Shown here in pieces: positions 44,801 to 54,707 of a DNA stretch of 64,000 nucleotides. The notes beneath the pieces were generated by a model that was given only the letters and a program-made list of their open reading frames with translations, was not told the DNA's origin and did no database searches. The DNA is from Ahrensia marina (GTDB lineage: Bacteria > Pseudomonadota > Alphaproteobacteria > Rhizobiales > Rhizobiaceae): assembly GCF_001293565.1 (NCBI RefSeq), contig NZ_JXMU01000003.1:124001-188000 (forward strand), given 5' to 3'. The position numbers were made by a program, and so were the translations under genes. How positions within the stretch are numbered: position 1 is the stretch's first letter; every line of letters starts with the position of its first letter.

Positions 44801-46876
44801 TTACGGATTTGTGCCAAAGCGTAGATCCTGTTCGATCGAACTTTTCTGGCCTAGCTGGGTTTTATAAACCTGCAAATTTTCCATAAGGCGCTGAACATAG
44901 CTGCGGGTCTCCGGATAAGAAATGCTCTCAATCCAGTCGATGACTTCATAAAGAGGCTTACCGCGCGGATCACCGAAACGCTCTATCCATTCTTCAGCGC
45001 GCCTTGGGCCTGCATTGTAGGCGGCAAAAGTCAGAATGTAGGAACCGCCGAACTTTTCAAATTGACTGTTTAAATAGGCAACACCAAGCCGCGCATTATA
45101 ATTTGCATCACGGGTCAGTTTTTCCGGTGCATATGGCATCTGTTGAGCCTGTGCCATTTGCTTTGCGGTGGCAGGAAGCACTTGTAACAAGCCGCGCGCA
45201 TTTGCGCGTGAGACAGCAGCCACATTGAACTCGCTTTCTTGGCGGGCAACAGCATAGGCGAGTGCGTGGTCCTTTGCCTCCAAACCTGTCGCATCCGAAA
45301 TTGCGCCAAGCGGGTGGGTGAGCGATCCCATATCAAGCCCCCGCCAATCGGCAGCTTTTATCAATTTCAGCGCAGCATAATAATCACCGTTTTTAGAAGC
45401 GTGCGCGGCGGCCGAGCTTAGAACCGATGAATCATCTTCCGACCATCCAAGCGCGACATATGCCTTGCGTGCCAAGTTAGTTTCATCGAGTTGAATGAGA
45501 CGATCAATTGCCGCAAGTATTTGATTATCATCAATATTATTGACTGCGATGGGCTGGCCCGAGAGTGCCGGTACCTGTCCCAAATGTTCACCCGCTAACT
45601 GGCCGTAGAAGGTTGTATCGAACTTGGCAGCTTGTTGATAAGCCTGTTTCGATTGCTCTTCATCCGGTAAAGCTCTGCCAAGCCAGTAATAGCCACGTGC
45701 TTTGGAAATATTGCCTTTTGCAATCTCGATAATTTTCTCGAAATGCGGAACAGCAAGTTCCGGTTTGTTGAGACCGCGCAGCGCATACCAGCCCGCATGA
45801 AATGCTGCATCAACCTGTGTTGTTTCTTCGCCGCCTTCATGTTTTGCCACCAGATCATAGGCAATTTGCGGTTTGCCATCTTCGAACATCTGGCGGGAGA
45901 TGATGCGTCGTTCATCCCACCAGGCATCGGGATTTATCGCAAATTCCGTCGTCTGTGGTACAGCATTCAACAGCTTAATTGCTTCACTATATTCATTGGA
46001 ACGTCTGAGAAATTCTGTTTTCAGATAGGTGTAAGCTGCTGTATTCTTTTTGTTTTCACCGATTTTGTCGATTTTTTCACGTGCTACTTTTTGCTTGCGG
46101 ATTACTGCACTCCATGCGTCATGAATATCCTGATACTCAATGGTAGGTGCGATGCGCCCGCCTGAGCTAATCCGGTCGCGAACCATCATATTGAAATATC
46201 GTATCTCGTGATCACGCTTCGTGAGTACGTCACCGAAATTTTCCAGCACGCGATTCTCGTCACTTGCGGTTAAAACTGTGTCACGCCAAAACGGAAGTAG
46301 CAGTGCGCGGACTTTCTCTTCATTGCCGGTAGCCTGATAGGTTTTCGCGAGCGCATATGCCCCCTGAAATGTAAGCGGTTCGTCATCGCCCAAGAAAAGA
46401 CGAAGCCGGACAAGTGAAATCGGGTCGCGTGACATTGCGCGTTCCAGATTGCTTTCCATCAGGGTTTGGCTTGGCCAGTCCGTCAGCTTTTCCAATGTAT
46501 CTCGGATCTCATCAGCAGGAACATCCCGGTGGCCTGATGTCGCGAGCAGCCAGCTTAGTAAAGCGCGGTCAATGCTCGCTTCTGACATTTCATTACGTGC
46601 GCCCAGCGCGGCAACAATATCGCCTGATCGCAAGGCTTTGATGCCGGTTTCCAGAAGCAATAGAGAACTATCCTTTAACGGCGGATCGTCAAGCACTTTG
46701 GTCGATAGCACATCCTCATGTGCTTTTTCGGTCGAGATAACCGCGCCAGTACTGTTCGGATCAACAGCTTGTTCGGCCGGAAAGAATAAATACAGTCCCA
46801 GCACAAGCATAGTGAGCGCGCCACAGCTCATCACCACGCCGCGTAAAACTTTGGGAAGATTTATTTGTCGGTCCAT
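44801..46876 (-). CDS. slt: Soluble-type lytic murein transglycosylase (Slt)
   Basis: A 691-residue protein with an N-terminal membrane anchor or signal (VLRGVVMSCGALTMLVLGLY), a long helical superhelix of repeats typical of Slt70, and a C-terminal lysozyme-like domain: VARQESEFN holds the catalytic glutamate, followed by GLLQVLPATAKQMA and FAAYNAGPRRAEEWI. It cleaves peptidoglycan between MurNAc and GlcNAc to give 1,6-anhydro ends. ATG 46876 with AAGG upstream was chosen over a start 132 bases further out. It is divergent from dapA. Confidence 0.93.
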   Translation of the reverse strand: MDRQINLPKVLRGVVMSCGALTMLVLGLYLFFPAEQAVDPNSTGAVISTEKAHEDVLSTKVLDDPPLKDSSLLLLETGIKALRSGDIVAALGARNEMSEASIDRALLSWLLATSGHRDVPADEIRDTLEKLTDWPSQTLMESNLERAMSRDPISLVRLRLFLGDDEPLTFQGAYALAKTYQATGNEEKVRALLLPFWRDTVLTASDENRVLENFGDVLTKRDHEIRYFNMMVRDRISSGGRIAPTIEYQDIHDAWSAVIRKQKVAREKIDKIGENKKNTAAYTYLKTEFLRRSNEYSEAIKLLNAVPQTTEFAINPDAWWDERRIISRQMFEDGKPQIAYDLVAKHEGGEETTQVDAAFHAGWYALRGLNKPELAVPHFEKIIEIAKGNISKARGYYWLGRALPDEEQSKQAYQQAAKFDTTFYGQLAGEHLGQVPALSGQPIAVNNIDDNQILAAIDRLIQLDETNLARKAYVALGWSEDDSSVLSSAAAHASKNGDYYAALKLIKAADWRGLDMGSLTHPLGAISDATGLEAKDHALAYAVARQESEFNVAAVSRANARGLLQVLPATAKQMAQAQQMPYAPEKLTRDANYNARLGVAYLNSQFEKFGGSYILTFAAYNAGPRRAEEWIERFGDPRGKPLYEVIDWIESISYPETRSYVQRLMENLQVYKTQLGQKSSIEQDLRFGTNP

Positions 46877-47094
46877 ATTGGCCTTGGAGCAAAACACATT
46901 GTCAGTAATGGGGCGCGATATGTGCTGGGTAGCAAATTTGCATAAATCTATGATTAATTTTTGGTAACAATAGTGTGGCTTAAAAAGTGCGCCGGTGGGA
47001 AAAATCAAGACAGGGCAGCGCAGATACTTGCGTTACGCTTCTTCTAGGTCCAAAAGCGCAAAACAAACAATCAGCACACCGCTGGGAGACTAGA

Positions 47095-47991
47095 ATGACC
47101 GACCGTCAAAGCTATCGTGGCTCAATGACAGCAATAATTACACCTTTTGATGCATCAGGTGCCGTGGATGAATCAGCGCTTCGCGCCTTTATTGATTGGC
47201 AAATCGAAGAAGGTACAAAGGTGATCGTGCCCGTTGGCACAACAGGCGAGAGTGCTACACTTACGCATGACGAGCACAAACAGGTCACAGAATTGGTCGT
47301 CGCTCATGTTGCTGGCCGTGTGCCGGTTATGGCGGGCGCAGGCTCCAACAACACAGTTGAAGCCGTTGATTTTGCCGTTCATGCCGAACAGGCCGGTGCC
47401 GACAGCATTTTGGCGGTGACCCCATATTATAACCGGCCGACACAGCGCGGCCTTTATGCTCATTTTGCAGCGATGGCTGAAGCGGTGAAAATCCCAATTT
47501 TCATATATAATATTCCGGCACGGTCAGTTGTGGATATGACACCGGAAACGATGGGTCAACTGGCGCGCGATTATGCAAATATCTGGGGCGTAAAAGACGC
47601 CGTTGGTTCAATGGAACGTGCCTCCATGCAGCGTATGATTTGCGGCAAAGACTTCATCCAGCTTTCGGCCGAAGATGCAACGTCTCTGGGCTATAATGCC
47701 CATGGCGGTGTTGGCGCGATATCGGTGACCGCCAATGTAGCACCGCGGCTTTGCTGTGAGTTTCAGGACGCAACGCTTGCCGGTGATTATGCAAAAGCGC
47801 TCGAATATCAGGACCGTTTGATGCCATTGCATAAAGCACTGTTTATCGAGCCGGGTGTTGCTGGCGCAAAATACGCGCTGGCAAAGCTTGGCAAAGCGGA
47901 GAACCATGTCCGTTCACCCATATTGCCCGTTGAGACATCAACACAAACAGCCATTGACGATGCTTTGCGCCATGCCGGTCTCTTGAATTGA
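47095..47991 (+). CDS. dapA: 4-hydroxy-tetrahydrodipicolinate synthase
   Basis: A 298-residue class I aldolase-type enzyme that condenses pyruvate with aspartate semialdehyde in lysine and diaminopimelate synthesis. Visible are GTTGESATL (~48-56), [17 protein letters not shown] with catalytic tyrosines, and the Schiff-base lysine in [10 protein letters not shown] (Lys167 in this numbering). ATG 47095 follows GGGAG; an upstream in-frame start was rejected. First gene of a compact plus-strand run with smpB. Confidence 0.95.
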   Translation: MTDRQSYRGSMTAIITPFDASGAVDESALRAFIDWQIEEGTKVIVPVGTTGESATLTHDEHKQVTELVVAHVAGRVPVMAGAGSNNTVEAVDFAVHAEQAGADSILAVTPYYNRPTQRGLYAHFAAMAEAVKIPIFIYNIPARSVVDMTPETMGQLARDYANIWGVKDAVGSMERASMQRMICGKDFIQLSAEDATSLGYNAHGGVGAISVTANVAPRLCCEFQDATLAGDYAKALEYQDRLMPLHKALFIEPGVAGAKYALAKLGKAENHVRSPILPVETSTQTAIDDALRHAGLLN

Positions 47992-48016
47992 GATCAATCA
48001 TTCGCATTTAACTGTT

Positions 48017-48496
48017 ATGGGTAATTCAAAAAAGAAAAAATCGACAGGTAAGTTTATCGCTGAGAACCGCCGCGCGCGGTTCGATTATGCGATTGATGAA
48101 ACTTTTGAGGCCGGCATTATGTTGCATGGCACAGAAGTGAAAAGCCTTCGAAATGGTGAAGCAAACATTGCCGAGAGCTATGCTTCTTATGAAAATGGCG
48201 AGATGTGGCTCATTAACGCGCATGTGCCTGAATATCTGGAAGCCAACAAGTTCAACCACGAACCGCGCCGCCGCCGCAAACTGCTGCTGCATCAAAAAGA
48301 GATTGTGAAACTGGCAAATGGTGTCGACCGTCAGGGTATGACGATTGTGCCGCTAAAGCTGTATTTTAATGATCGCGGCCTCGCCAAGCTGGAAATCGCT
48401 TTGGCCAAAGGTAAAAATGTTGCCGACAAGCGCGAAACAGCGAAAAAACGCGACTGGAACCGTGAAAAATCACGCATCCTGAAAGAACATGGATAA
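48017..48496 (+). CDS. smpB: SsrA-binding protein
   Basis: A 159-residue tmRNA-binding protein of trans-translation. The RNA-binding barrel has [40 protein letters not shown] and the C-terminal tail [16 protein letters not shown] that enters the ribosomal A site. It lies 25 bases after dapA; its stop overlaps the next start by one base (TAATG). Confidence 0.97.
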   Translation: MGNSKKKKSTGKFIAENRRARFDYAIDETFEAGIMLHGTEVKSLRNGEANIAESYASYENGEMWLINAHVPEYLEANKFNHEPRRRRKLLLHQKEIVKLANGVDRQGMTIVPLKLYFNDRGLAKLEIALAKGKNVADKRETAKKRDWNREKSRILKEHG

Positions 48497-48951
48497 TGGC
48501 ATCTGTTGATTATGATTATTTAGCCAAAGTGATCGAGAGTCTAACAGAAGGCGAGACAGACGAGGTGGCGTTGATGGCAACGCTTGCCTGCGAGCTGCAC
48601 CATGCGGACGACCGTTTTGACTGGACCGGTTTTTACCGCGTTGTCGCGCCGGAACTGTTGAAAATCGGGCCGTATCAGGGTGGTCATGGATGCCTTGTTA
48701 TTCCTTTTGATAAAGGCGTGTGCGGCGCTGCGGCTAAAACTGGAACAGCCCAGCTTGTTGACGATGTTGAAGCGTTTCCAGGGCATATTGCGTGTTCATC
48801 AACCACAAAATCCGAGATCGTTGTGCCGGTTTTTAACAAGAGCAAAAAACTGATTGGTGTGCTTGATATTGATAGCAATCAGCCCGCCGCTTTCACCGCG
48901 GATGATCAGCAGGCGCTGGAAGCGATTCTAAAAAGCGTTTTCTCATCCTAG
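48496..48951 (+). CDS. GAF-domain free methionine-(R)-sulfoxide reductase
   Basis: A 151-residue single GAF domain resembling fRMsr (YebR). The three conserved cysteines lie in GGHGCLVIPF, KGVCGAAAKT and GHIACSS, followed by KSEIVVPVF and LIGVLDIDSNQPAAF. The enzyme reduces free methionine-(R)-sulfoxide using a disulfide relay, protecting methionine pools under oxidative stress. It is co-translated with smpB by a one-base overlap. Confidence 0.88.
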   Translation: MASVDYDYLAKVIESLTEGETDEVALMATLACELHHADDRFDWTGFYRVVAPELLKIGPYQGGHGCLVIPFDKGVCGAAAKTGTAQLVDDVEAFPGHIACSSTTKSEIVVPVFNKSKKLIGVLDIDSNQPAAFTADDQQALEAILKSVFSS

Positions 48952-49180
48952 ACTGCCGGTCACACCATTATTTTTCAGGGCAGGGCGCAATTGCCGTTTT
49001 GCCTGTCTAAAAACGGTCGAATTCGTCTTCTAGATAGGATAGCTTATATATAATTCGGGCGTTGGCAGTCCTGTTTTCGCTTTTCTGCGTTCGCGGTGCT
49101 TCTATTTCTTGCGTTTGGATTATGAGTTCTGTATAGCGGGTCATCTAATTTCCCGTTCAAACGACGAAAAGGAACGCTAA

Positions 49181-49555
49181 ATGGCCCGCGTGACCGTCGA
49201 AGATTGCGTCGATAAAGTTGAAAACCGCTTTGATCTTGTCCTGCTTGCTGCCCATCGTGCACGTCAGGTTTCTCAAGGCGCTGCTATCACCGTCGATCGT
49301 GATAATGATAAAAACCCTGTTGTTGCTCTGCGCGAGATCGCAGACGAAACATTGTCACCAGGTGATCTTGAAGAAGATCTGATTCACTCACTTCAAAAAC
49401 ATGTTGAAGTTGATGAGCCGGAAGCCGATGTGGTTGACCAGCCAACCGGTGAAGATGAGCCGCTTGAGCAGATTACATTCAACTCAATGAGTGAAGAAGA
49501 ACTGCTTGCCGGTATCGAAGGTCTGGTACCGCCGGAAAAATCTGACGATAACTAA
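49181..49555 (+). CDS. rpoZ: RNA polymerase omega subunit
   Basis: A 124-residue omega subunit starting [20 protein letters not shown] with the invariant [10 protein letters not shown] core (~24-33), and an acidic C-terminal tail as in other rhizobia. It stabilises the beta' subunit and takes part in ppGpp binding. It precedes relA, the ppGpp synthetase, an order common in proteobacteria. GAAAAGG precedes the ATG and a terminator follows. Confidence 0.97.
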   Translation: MARVTVEDCVDKVENRFDLVLLAAHRARQVSQGAAITVDRDNDKNPVVALREIADETLSPGDLEEDLIHSLQKHVEVDEPEADVVDQPTGEDEPLEQITFNSMSEEELLAGIEGLVPPEKSDDN

Positions 49556-49609
49556 TTCAATTTTCTGAATTTAGCTCTTTAAAGCCTGTTAATTAGCGGC
49601 TTATATATT

Positions 49610-49643
49610 ATACGCGGTGACCAGTTGGCACCGCGTATTTTTT
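49610..49643 (+). terminator. Intrinsic terminator between rpoZ and relA
   Basis: ATACGCGGTG (49610-49619) and CACCGCGTAT (49629-49638) form a perfect 10-bp stem followed by six T residues. An inner CCA/TGG may pair too. The T-run ends only about 20 bases before the relA ATG and abuts its ribosome site (TTGGAG). Confidence 0.85.
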
Positions 49644-49662
49644 GTTGGAGCAATACTACCCT

Positions 49663-51915
49663 ATGATGCGTCAATACGAGCTTGTCGAACGCGTGCAGCG
49701 CTACAAGCCCGATGTGAACGAAGCACTGCTCAACAAGGCCTATGTCTACGCCATGAACAAACATGGTGGCCAGACAAGGGCTTCTGGCGACCCGTATTTC
49801 TCTCATCCACTCGAAGTCGCGGCTATTCTGACCGACATGAATATGGATGAAAACACGATTGCGGTCGCGCTTTTGCATGACACAATCGAAGATACGAGTG
49901 CGACCCGCGTCGAAATCGAAGAGATGTTTGGCGAAGATACCGCGCGTCTCGTCGATGGCCTGACCAAGATTGGACGTCTTGATTTGATGTCTAAAAAGGC
50001 AGCCCAGGCGGAAAACCTGCGTAAATTACTGCTCGCCATTTCTGATGATGTGCGCGTGCTTCTGGTGAAGCTGGCGGACCGTCTTCACAATATGCGCACG
50101 CTCGACCATATGCGTCCGGATAAACGTCTGCGCATTGCCGAAGAGACAATGGACATCTATGCGCCGCTTGCCGGACGTATGGGTATGCAGGATATGCGCG
50201 AAGAGCTGGAGAGCCTCGCATTTCAGCATATTAATCCGGACGGCTACAGCACCGTCTGTCAGCGGCTTAGCCAGCTTGCCGAATTCAATAAGGAAACGCT
50301 GGCCGAAATTTCATCCACGCTAAAAAATCTGCTTGCCGATAATGGCATCCATGCCTCTGTCAAAAGCCGGCAGAAAAAGGCTTGGTCGGTATTTCGGAAA
50401 ATGGAAGCAAAGGGGCTTTCATTCGAGCAACTTTCCGACATATTTGGCTTCCGTATAATTGTCGAAAATGAAGATGATTGTTATCGTGCGCTCGGTATTG
50501 TGCACCGTAAATGGAAAATGGTGCCGGGCCGGTTCAAGGATTATATATCAACACCCAAATCCAATGATTACCGCTCGATACACACGACAATCGTCGGACC
50601 CTCCAAGCAACGTGTGGAACTGCAAATTCGCTCTGTTGCAATGAATGAAATTGCCGAGTTCGGTGTGGCAACACATGCCATATACAAGGATCAGCCTTTA
50701 AGTGCAGGCGACGAGCATAGTGAAAACGCATCCAAAAAAGATACATCGGCCTTTAAAGATACAAACGCTTATTCGTGGTTGCGCCATACAATTGAAGCGC
50801 TTTCGGAAGGCGATAATCCTGAAGAGTTCCTGGAAAACACAAAGCTCGAACTGTTCCATGATCAGGTGTTCTGCTTTACGCCTAAGGGGCGTCTGATTGC
50901 CTTGCCGCGTGGCGCGATTCCTGTCGATTTTGCCTATGCTGTGCACACTGATGTTGGCAATTCCTGTGTCGGAGCAAAAATCAACGGGCGTATTATGCCA
51001 CTGGTCACACAGCTTCAAAGCGGCGACGAGGTCGATATTATCCGCTCGGCAGCCGCCGCGCCGCCTGCGGCATGGGAGAGCATTGTTGTTACCGGCAAAG
51101 CGCGCTCTGCCATTCGCCGCGCAACCCGTATGGCTGTCCGCAAGCAATATGCTGGGCTGGGCAATCGTATCCTTGACCGTTCGTTTGAACGTGCTGCCAA
51201 GCCCTACTCAAGAGAGATCGTCAAAGACGGCTTGGAAGCTTTGGGCTTTAAAGAAGTCGATGATTTGCTGGCAGCGGTGGGACGAGGGGAACTGTCGTCC
51301 ACAAAGGTGCTCAAGGCGGTATTCCGTGACTTCCAGCCTGACGATGATGGTACGCCAAATGCCGAATTAATGGGAGAGGGGTGGTTCAACCTTTCCGATG
51401 CCAATGGCATGATGTTCAAATTTCTTGAAAATTCAGGCTCCGGCGATGAGGATTTATCGCGCGACCGCACAATGGAAATTCGAAATGCGGCTGGTGACTT
51501 GCCTGTCAGCTTTACGGCGGAAGGCGCGGTTCCCGGTGACCGGATCATCGGCATTATGACGCCGGGAAAAGGCATAACGATTTTCCCGATCCAATCATCC
51601 GCGCTTGCAGCCTATGACGATCAGCCGGAGCGCTGGATTGATGTGCGGTGGGATATTGACCAGACGAACCGCAAACGTTTTCCTGTCCAGATTATTGTAA
51701 CCGCAATCAATGCGCCCGGATCACTGGCGGAAATTTCCACCGTGATTGCCGACAATGATGCCAATATTCATACAATGTCGATGGCGCGCACAGCCCCCGA
51801 CTTCACCGAAATGCTGTTTGATCTCGAAGTATGGGATGTAAAACATTTAAACCGGTTGCTCTCGCAACTAAGAAGTGCGGGGGCGGTTAGTACCGCAGAA
51901 CGTAAACACTCTTAA
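49663..51915 (+). CDS. relA: Bifunctional (p)ppGpp synthetase/hydrolase, Rel/SpoT family
   Basis: A 750-residue stringent-response enzyme. Domains in order: HD hydrolase (HPLEVAAILTDMNM and ALLHDTIEDT, with the metal-binding HD and ED pairs intact, so hydrolysis is expected), synthetase (DYRSIHTTIVGPSKQRVELQ around 305-325), TGS (FTPKGRLIALPRGAIPVDFA), a helical/zinc-finger-like region and a C-terminal ACT domain (INAPGSLAEISTVIADND). Rhizobia have this single Rsh protein. The start MMRQYELVERVQRYKPDVNE matches rhizobial homologues; a TTG 21 bases upstream is less likely. A terminator lies just upstream. Confidence 0.95.
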   Translation: MMRQYELVERVQRYKPDVNEALLNKAYVYAMNKHGGQTRASGDPYFSHPLEVAAILTDMNMDENTIAVALLHDTIEDTSATRVEIEEMFGEDTARLVDGLTKIGRLDLMSKKAAQAENLRKLLLAISDDVRVLLVKLADRLHNMRTLDHMRPDKRLRIAEETMDIYAPLAGRMGMQDMREELESLAFQHINPDGYSTVCQRLSQLAEFNKETLAEISSTLKNLLADNGIHASVKSRQKKAWSVFRKMEAKGLSFEQLSDIFGFRIIVENEDDCYRALGIVHRKWKMVPGRFKDYISTPKSNDYRSIHTTIVGPSKQRVELQIRSVAMNEIAEFGVATHAIYKDQPLSAGDEHSENASKKDTSAFKDTNAYSWLRHTIEALSEGDNPEEFLENTKLELFHDQVFCFTPKGRLIALPRGAIPVDFAYAVHTDVGNSCVGAKINGRIMPLVTQLQSGDEVDIIRSAAAAPPAAWESIVVTGKARSAIRRATRMAVRKQYAGLGNRILDRSFERAAKPYSREIVKDGLEALGFKEVDDLLAAVGRGELSSTKVLKAVFRDFQPDDDGTPNAELMGEGWFNLSDANGMMFKFLENSGSGDEDLSRDRTMEIRNAAGDLPVSFTAEGAVPGDRIIGIMTPGKGITIFPIQSSALAAYDDQPERWIDVRWDIDQTNRKRFPVQIIVTAINAPGSLAEISTVIADNDANIHTMSMARTAPDFTEMLFDLEVWDVKHLNRLLSQLRSAGAVSTAERKHS

Positions 51916-52103
51916 ATTGCAGGATAAATGGCGCAAATGTTCACATAAGACAAAATGCCGCCCGAATTTCACACGATAAGGTTATTAATTAGCGCGATCT
52001 GCAACACATATTAAACGACTTTGTGCTAGCTCACGGTTAAGAGCGGCAATGGTCGGCTTTTTGCTGACTGCGCTGACCGCATATTGCATTTGGTAGGACT
52101 TTC

Positions 52104-52736
52104 ATGCTGTTCAAACGGCGAAACAAGGACGGATTTTGGACGCGTTTGCGCGTCTATTTCTGGCCGCGCCGTAATCATGCGCGCTCCAGCCGCTATGTTT
52201 GGAAAAGGGTCATGCGAATCCGTGCAACACCGCGTGCGATTGCACTTGGATTTGCGATCGGTGTGTTCGCCTCTTTTACCCCGTTCATGGGCTTCCATTT
52301 TGTTTTGTCCTTTGCGCTGGCATGGTTGCTAAGAGCCTCGTTCATCGCGGCAGGGCTTGGCACAGCTGTTGGAAACCCGCTGACGTTCCCGTTCATATGG
52401 GCTGCAACATTGGGGCTGGGACGCACCATTTTGGGGCGCTCGGTTGAAGCCTCTGCCGGTGCTGAAGGTTTCCTGCATACACTTAAAGAGTTTGGATTTA
52501 AGGCCGTTTGGGATCCGTATATTCTGCCAATGGCTGTTGGCGGCATTCCGTTGGGCGTTGTGGCTGCAGCATTGTTCTATTTTCCGCTCCGAAAGGCTGT
52601 CGGGGCATTTCAGCAGCGGCGTCTTTCCAAAAAGATATCGAAAGCGCAGGCCAAAACACAAGAACTTGCAAATACGTCTGACATCAAGCCCAAGGAGCCT
52701 GCTGTTCGCTCATCGAAAGTCGAGGCTTCATCATGA
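52104..52736 (+). CDS. DUF2062 membrane protein
   Basis: A 210-residue protein with the DUF2062 core: [36 protein letters not shown] and [20 protein letters not shown], with three or four membrane segments and a charged C-terminal tail. Function is unknown. It is found in this position, between rsh and acpS, in many rhizobia, and overlaps acpS by four bases. Confidence 0.9.
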   Translation: MLFKRRNKDGFWTRLRVYFWPRRNHARSSRYVWKRVMRIRATPRAIALGFAIGVFASFTPFMGFHFVLSFALAWLLRASFIAAGLGTAVGNPLTFPFIWAATLGLGRTILGRSVEASAGAEGFLHTLKEFGFKAVWDPYILPMAVGGIPLGVVAAALFYFPLRKAVGAFQQRRLSKKISKAQAKTQELANTSDIKPKEPAVRSSKVEASS

Positions 52737-53137
52737 TTATTGGTCTTGGCAGTGATTTGATAGATATCCGCCGTATCGAAAAAACGCTTGAAAAATATGG
52801 TGAGCGCTTTACGCAGCGCGTCTTTACCGAGGTCGAACAAAAAAAGTCCGATAAGCGACAGCAACGCGCGGCTTCTTATGCCAAGCGTTTTGCGGCAAAA
52901 GAAGCAATGTCAAAAGCTTTGGGTACAGGCATTTCCAAAGGTGTTTTCTGGCGGGATATGGGCGTTGCAAACCTGCCGGGCGGTAAGCCGACGATGAACT
53001 TGACAAATGGCGCAGAGACGCAGCTTCTTTCTATGATGCCGGCCGGACATGTGCCGCACATCCATATTACAATTACCGATGATTTCCCGCTTGCTCAGGC
53101 TTTTGTCATTATAGAAGCATTGCCTGCAGCGTCATAA
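52733..53137 (+). CDS. acpS: Holo-[acyl-carrier-protein] synthase
   Basis: A 134-residue phosphopantetheinyl transferase that attaches the prosthetic arm to ACP. The start [20 protein letters not shown] includes the metal-binding Asp8, and [15 protein letters not shown] carries the conserved glutamate and lysine. ATGA overlap with the DUF2062 gene indicates coupling. lepB follows after 95 bases. Confidence 0.96.
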   Translation: MIIGLGSDLIDIRRIEKTLEKYGERFTQRVFTEVEQKKSDKRQQRAASYAKRFAAKEAMSKALGTGISKGVFWRDMGVANLPGGKPTMNLTNGAETQLLSMMPAGHVPHIHITITDDFPLAQAFVIIEALPAAS

Positions 53138-53232
53138 ATGCCGTTTATCATCTTGGGATTGCGAGCAGGCTGGGATAGGTCTATGACGCGCATTATCAAA
53201 TGACGCTATGATCTGAGAATCGGAATATAAAA

Positions 53233-53976
53233 TTGGCAAAAACTGAAAAAAAATCGGGCGGTATTGGTGAAACAATTTCCGTTATCGTTCAGGCTCTTCT
53301 TTTGGCGGTTGTCATCCGCTCATTGCTGTTTCAGCCATTTTCCATTCCGTCCGGCTCAATGCGCCCGACCTTGCTTGAAGGCGATTATCTGTTCGTAACA
53401 AAATGGGCTTACGGATATTCAAAGCACTCTTTGCCTTTCAGCCCTGATCTTTTTGAAGGACGCATTTGGGGCAGCGACCCTGAACGCGGCGATGTTGCTG
53501 TTTTCAAATTCCCGCCTGACCCAAGCCTTGATTATATCAAGCGTGTTATCGGCTTGCCCGGCGACACTGTTCAAATGAAAGAGGGCGCCCTTTACATCAA
53601 CGGCACGGCGGTTGAGCGCGAAAAAATCGGCACAATTGAAGATGTGGATATCACCGAGCAGGATCGTGCGGTTGACGTATATCGCGAAACTTTGCCCAAT
53701 GGTGTGACTTATACAACTCTTGATCTCACTCAAGGCACGGCAGGGGATAACACGCGCGAGTTTACAGTGCCTGAGGGGCATTTCTTCGCGATGGGCGATA
53801 ACCGCGATAACTCGTCCGATAGCCGCTTTAGTGTTGGCTTCGTGCCGATGGAAAACTTGGTTGGCCGTGCCAATTATGTGTTCTTCTCGATTGCTGACGG
53901 CGCATCTCCGCTGGAAATCTGGCGTTGGCCATCTTCCGTGCGTCTTGACCGTCTGTTTAAATCGGCTTCAGAATGA
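53233..53976 (+). CDS. lepB: Signal peptidase I
   Basis: A 247-residue membrane protease with one N-terminal membrane segment (TISVIVQALLLAVVIRSLLF), the catalytic serine in IPSGSMRPTLLEGDYL (Ser42), the catalytic lysine in DYIKRVIGLPGD (Lys103) and the box FFAMGDNRDNSSDSRF. The start is TTG. It overlaps rnc by four bases. It removes signal peptides from exported proteins such as the porin and binding proteins here. Confidence 0.96.
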   Translation: MAKTEKKSGGIGETISVIVQALLLAVVIRSLLFQPFSIPSGSMRPTLLEGDYLFVTKWAYGYSKHSLPFSPDLFEGRIWGSDPERGDVAVFKFPPDPSLDYIKRVIGLPGDTVQMKEGALYINGTAVEREKIGTIEDVDITEQDRAVDVYRETLPNGVTYTTLDLTQGTAGDNTREFTVPEGHFFAMGDNRDNSSDSRFSVGFVPMENLVGRANYVFFSIADGASPLEIWRWPSSVRLDRLFKSASE

Positions 53977-54707
53977 CGATCAAAATGCCCGCTGGAACAG
54001 TTTCACCCAAAAAGCTTGAGAAGCTTGAAGCGCTGACGGGACATAAGTTCAAAGATATTGCGCGGCTCGACCGCGCATTGACCCATTCCAGCGCGCAACA
54101 CCGCACCGGCAGCGACTATGAGCGTCTGGAGTTTCTCGGCGACCGTGTATTGGGGCTTTGCGTAGCCGAAATGCTTTTCGCGCGGTTTGGCGAAGCAAAA
54201 GAAGGCGAGCTTTCCGTTCGTTTGAATGCGCTGGTCAACGCAGAAACTCTGGCAGAGATCGCAGACGATTTAGAGCTCCACGAATTTATCAGAACCGGTG
54301 CAGATGTTCGTAATTTGCAGTCTGAACGCCAAAAAAACATGCGTGCCGATGTTGTTGAATCTCTTATCGCAACAATTTACCTTGATGGCGGCATACCGGC
54401 AGCCCGCAAATTTATAAATCGGTATTGGGAACCGCGCGCCGCACATGTAACAGCAGCACGCCGTGACGCTAAAACCGAATTGCAGGAATGGTCTCATAAA
54501 AACTATGAAACAGTGCCTGTATACAGTGAAGTCTCACGGAAAGGGCCGGACCACGAGCCTATGTTTGTTATTGAGGTGAAGGTGGCGAAATTGAAGTCGG
54601 AACGCGCCGAAGGGCGCTCCAAACGGCTTGCCGAACAGGCTGCCGCTGAAAAAATACTGCGCCGCGAAGCGGTATGGAAAACGGAAACCAAAGGCGTTTC
54701 GAAATGA
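53973..54707 (+). CDS. rnc: Ribonuclease III
   Basis: A 244-residue double-strand RNase. The catalytic domain has the signature ERLEFLGDRVLGL (about 50-62) and later a second acidic region NMRADVVESLIATIYLDGG. The C-terminal dsRNA-binding domain begins near TELQEWSHKNYETVPVYSEV. It overlaps lepB by four bases and era by four (ATGA), giving the classical lepB-rnc-era operon. Processes rRNA and sRNA-mRNA duplexes. Confidence 0.97.
   Translation: MTIKMPAGTVSPKKLEKLEALTGHKFKDIARLDRALTHSSAQHRTGSDYERLEFLGDRVLGLCVAEMLFARFGEAKEGELSVRLNALVNAETLAEIADDLELHEFIRTGADVRNLQSERQKNMRADVVESLIATIYLDGGIPAARKFINRYWEPRAAHVTAARRDAKTELQEWSHKNYETVPVYSEVSRKGPDHEPMFVIEVKVAKLKSERAEGRSKRLAEQAAAEKILRREAVWKTETKGVSK

Noticed and set aside
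44801-47008. Longer N-terminus for the lytic transglycosylase, overlapping the dapA leader
   Set aside because: The added residues are not signal-like and precede a well-placed ATG with a ribosome site at 46876.
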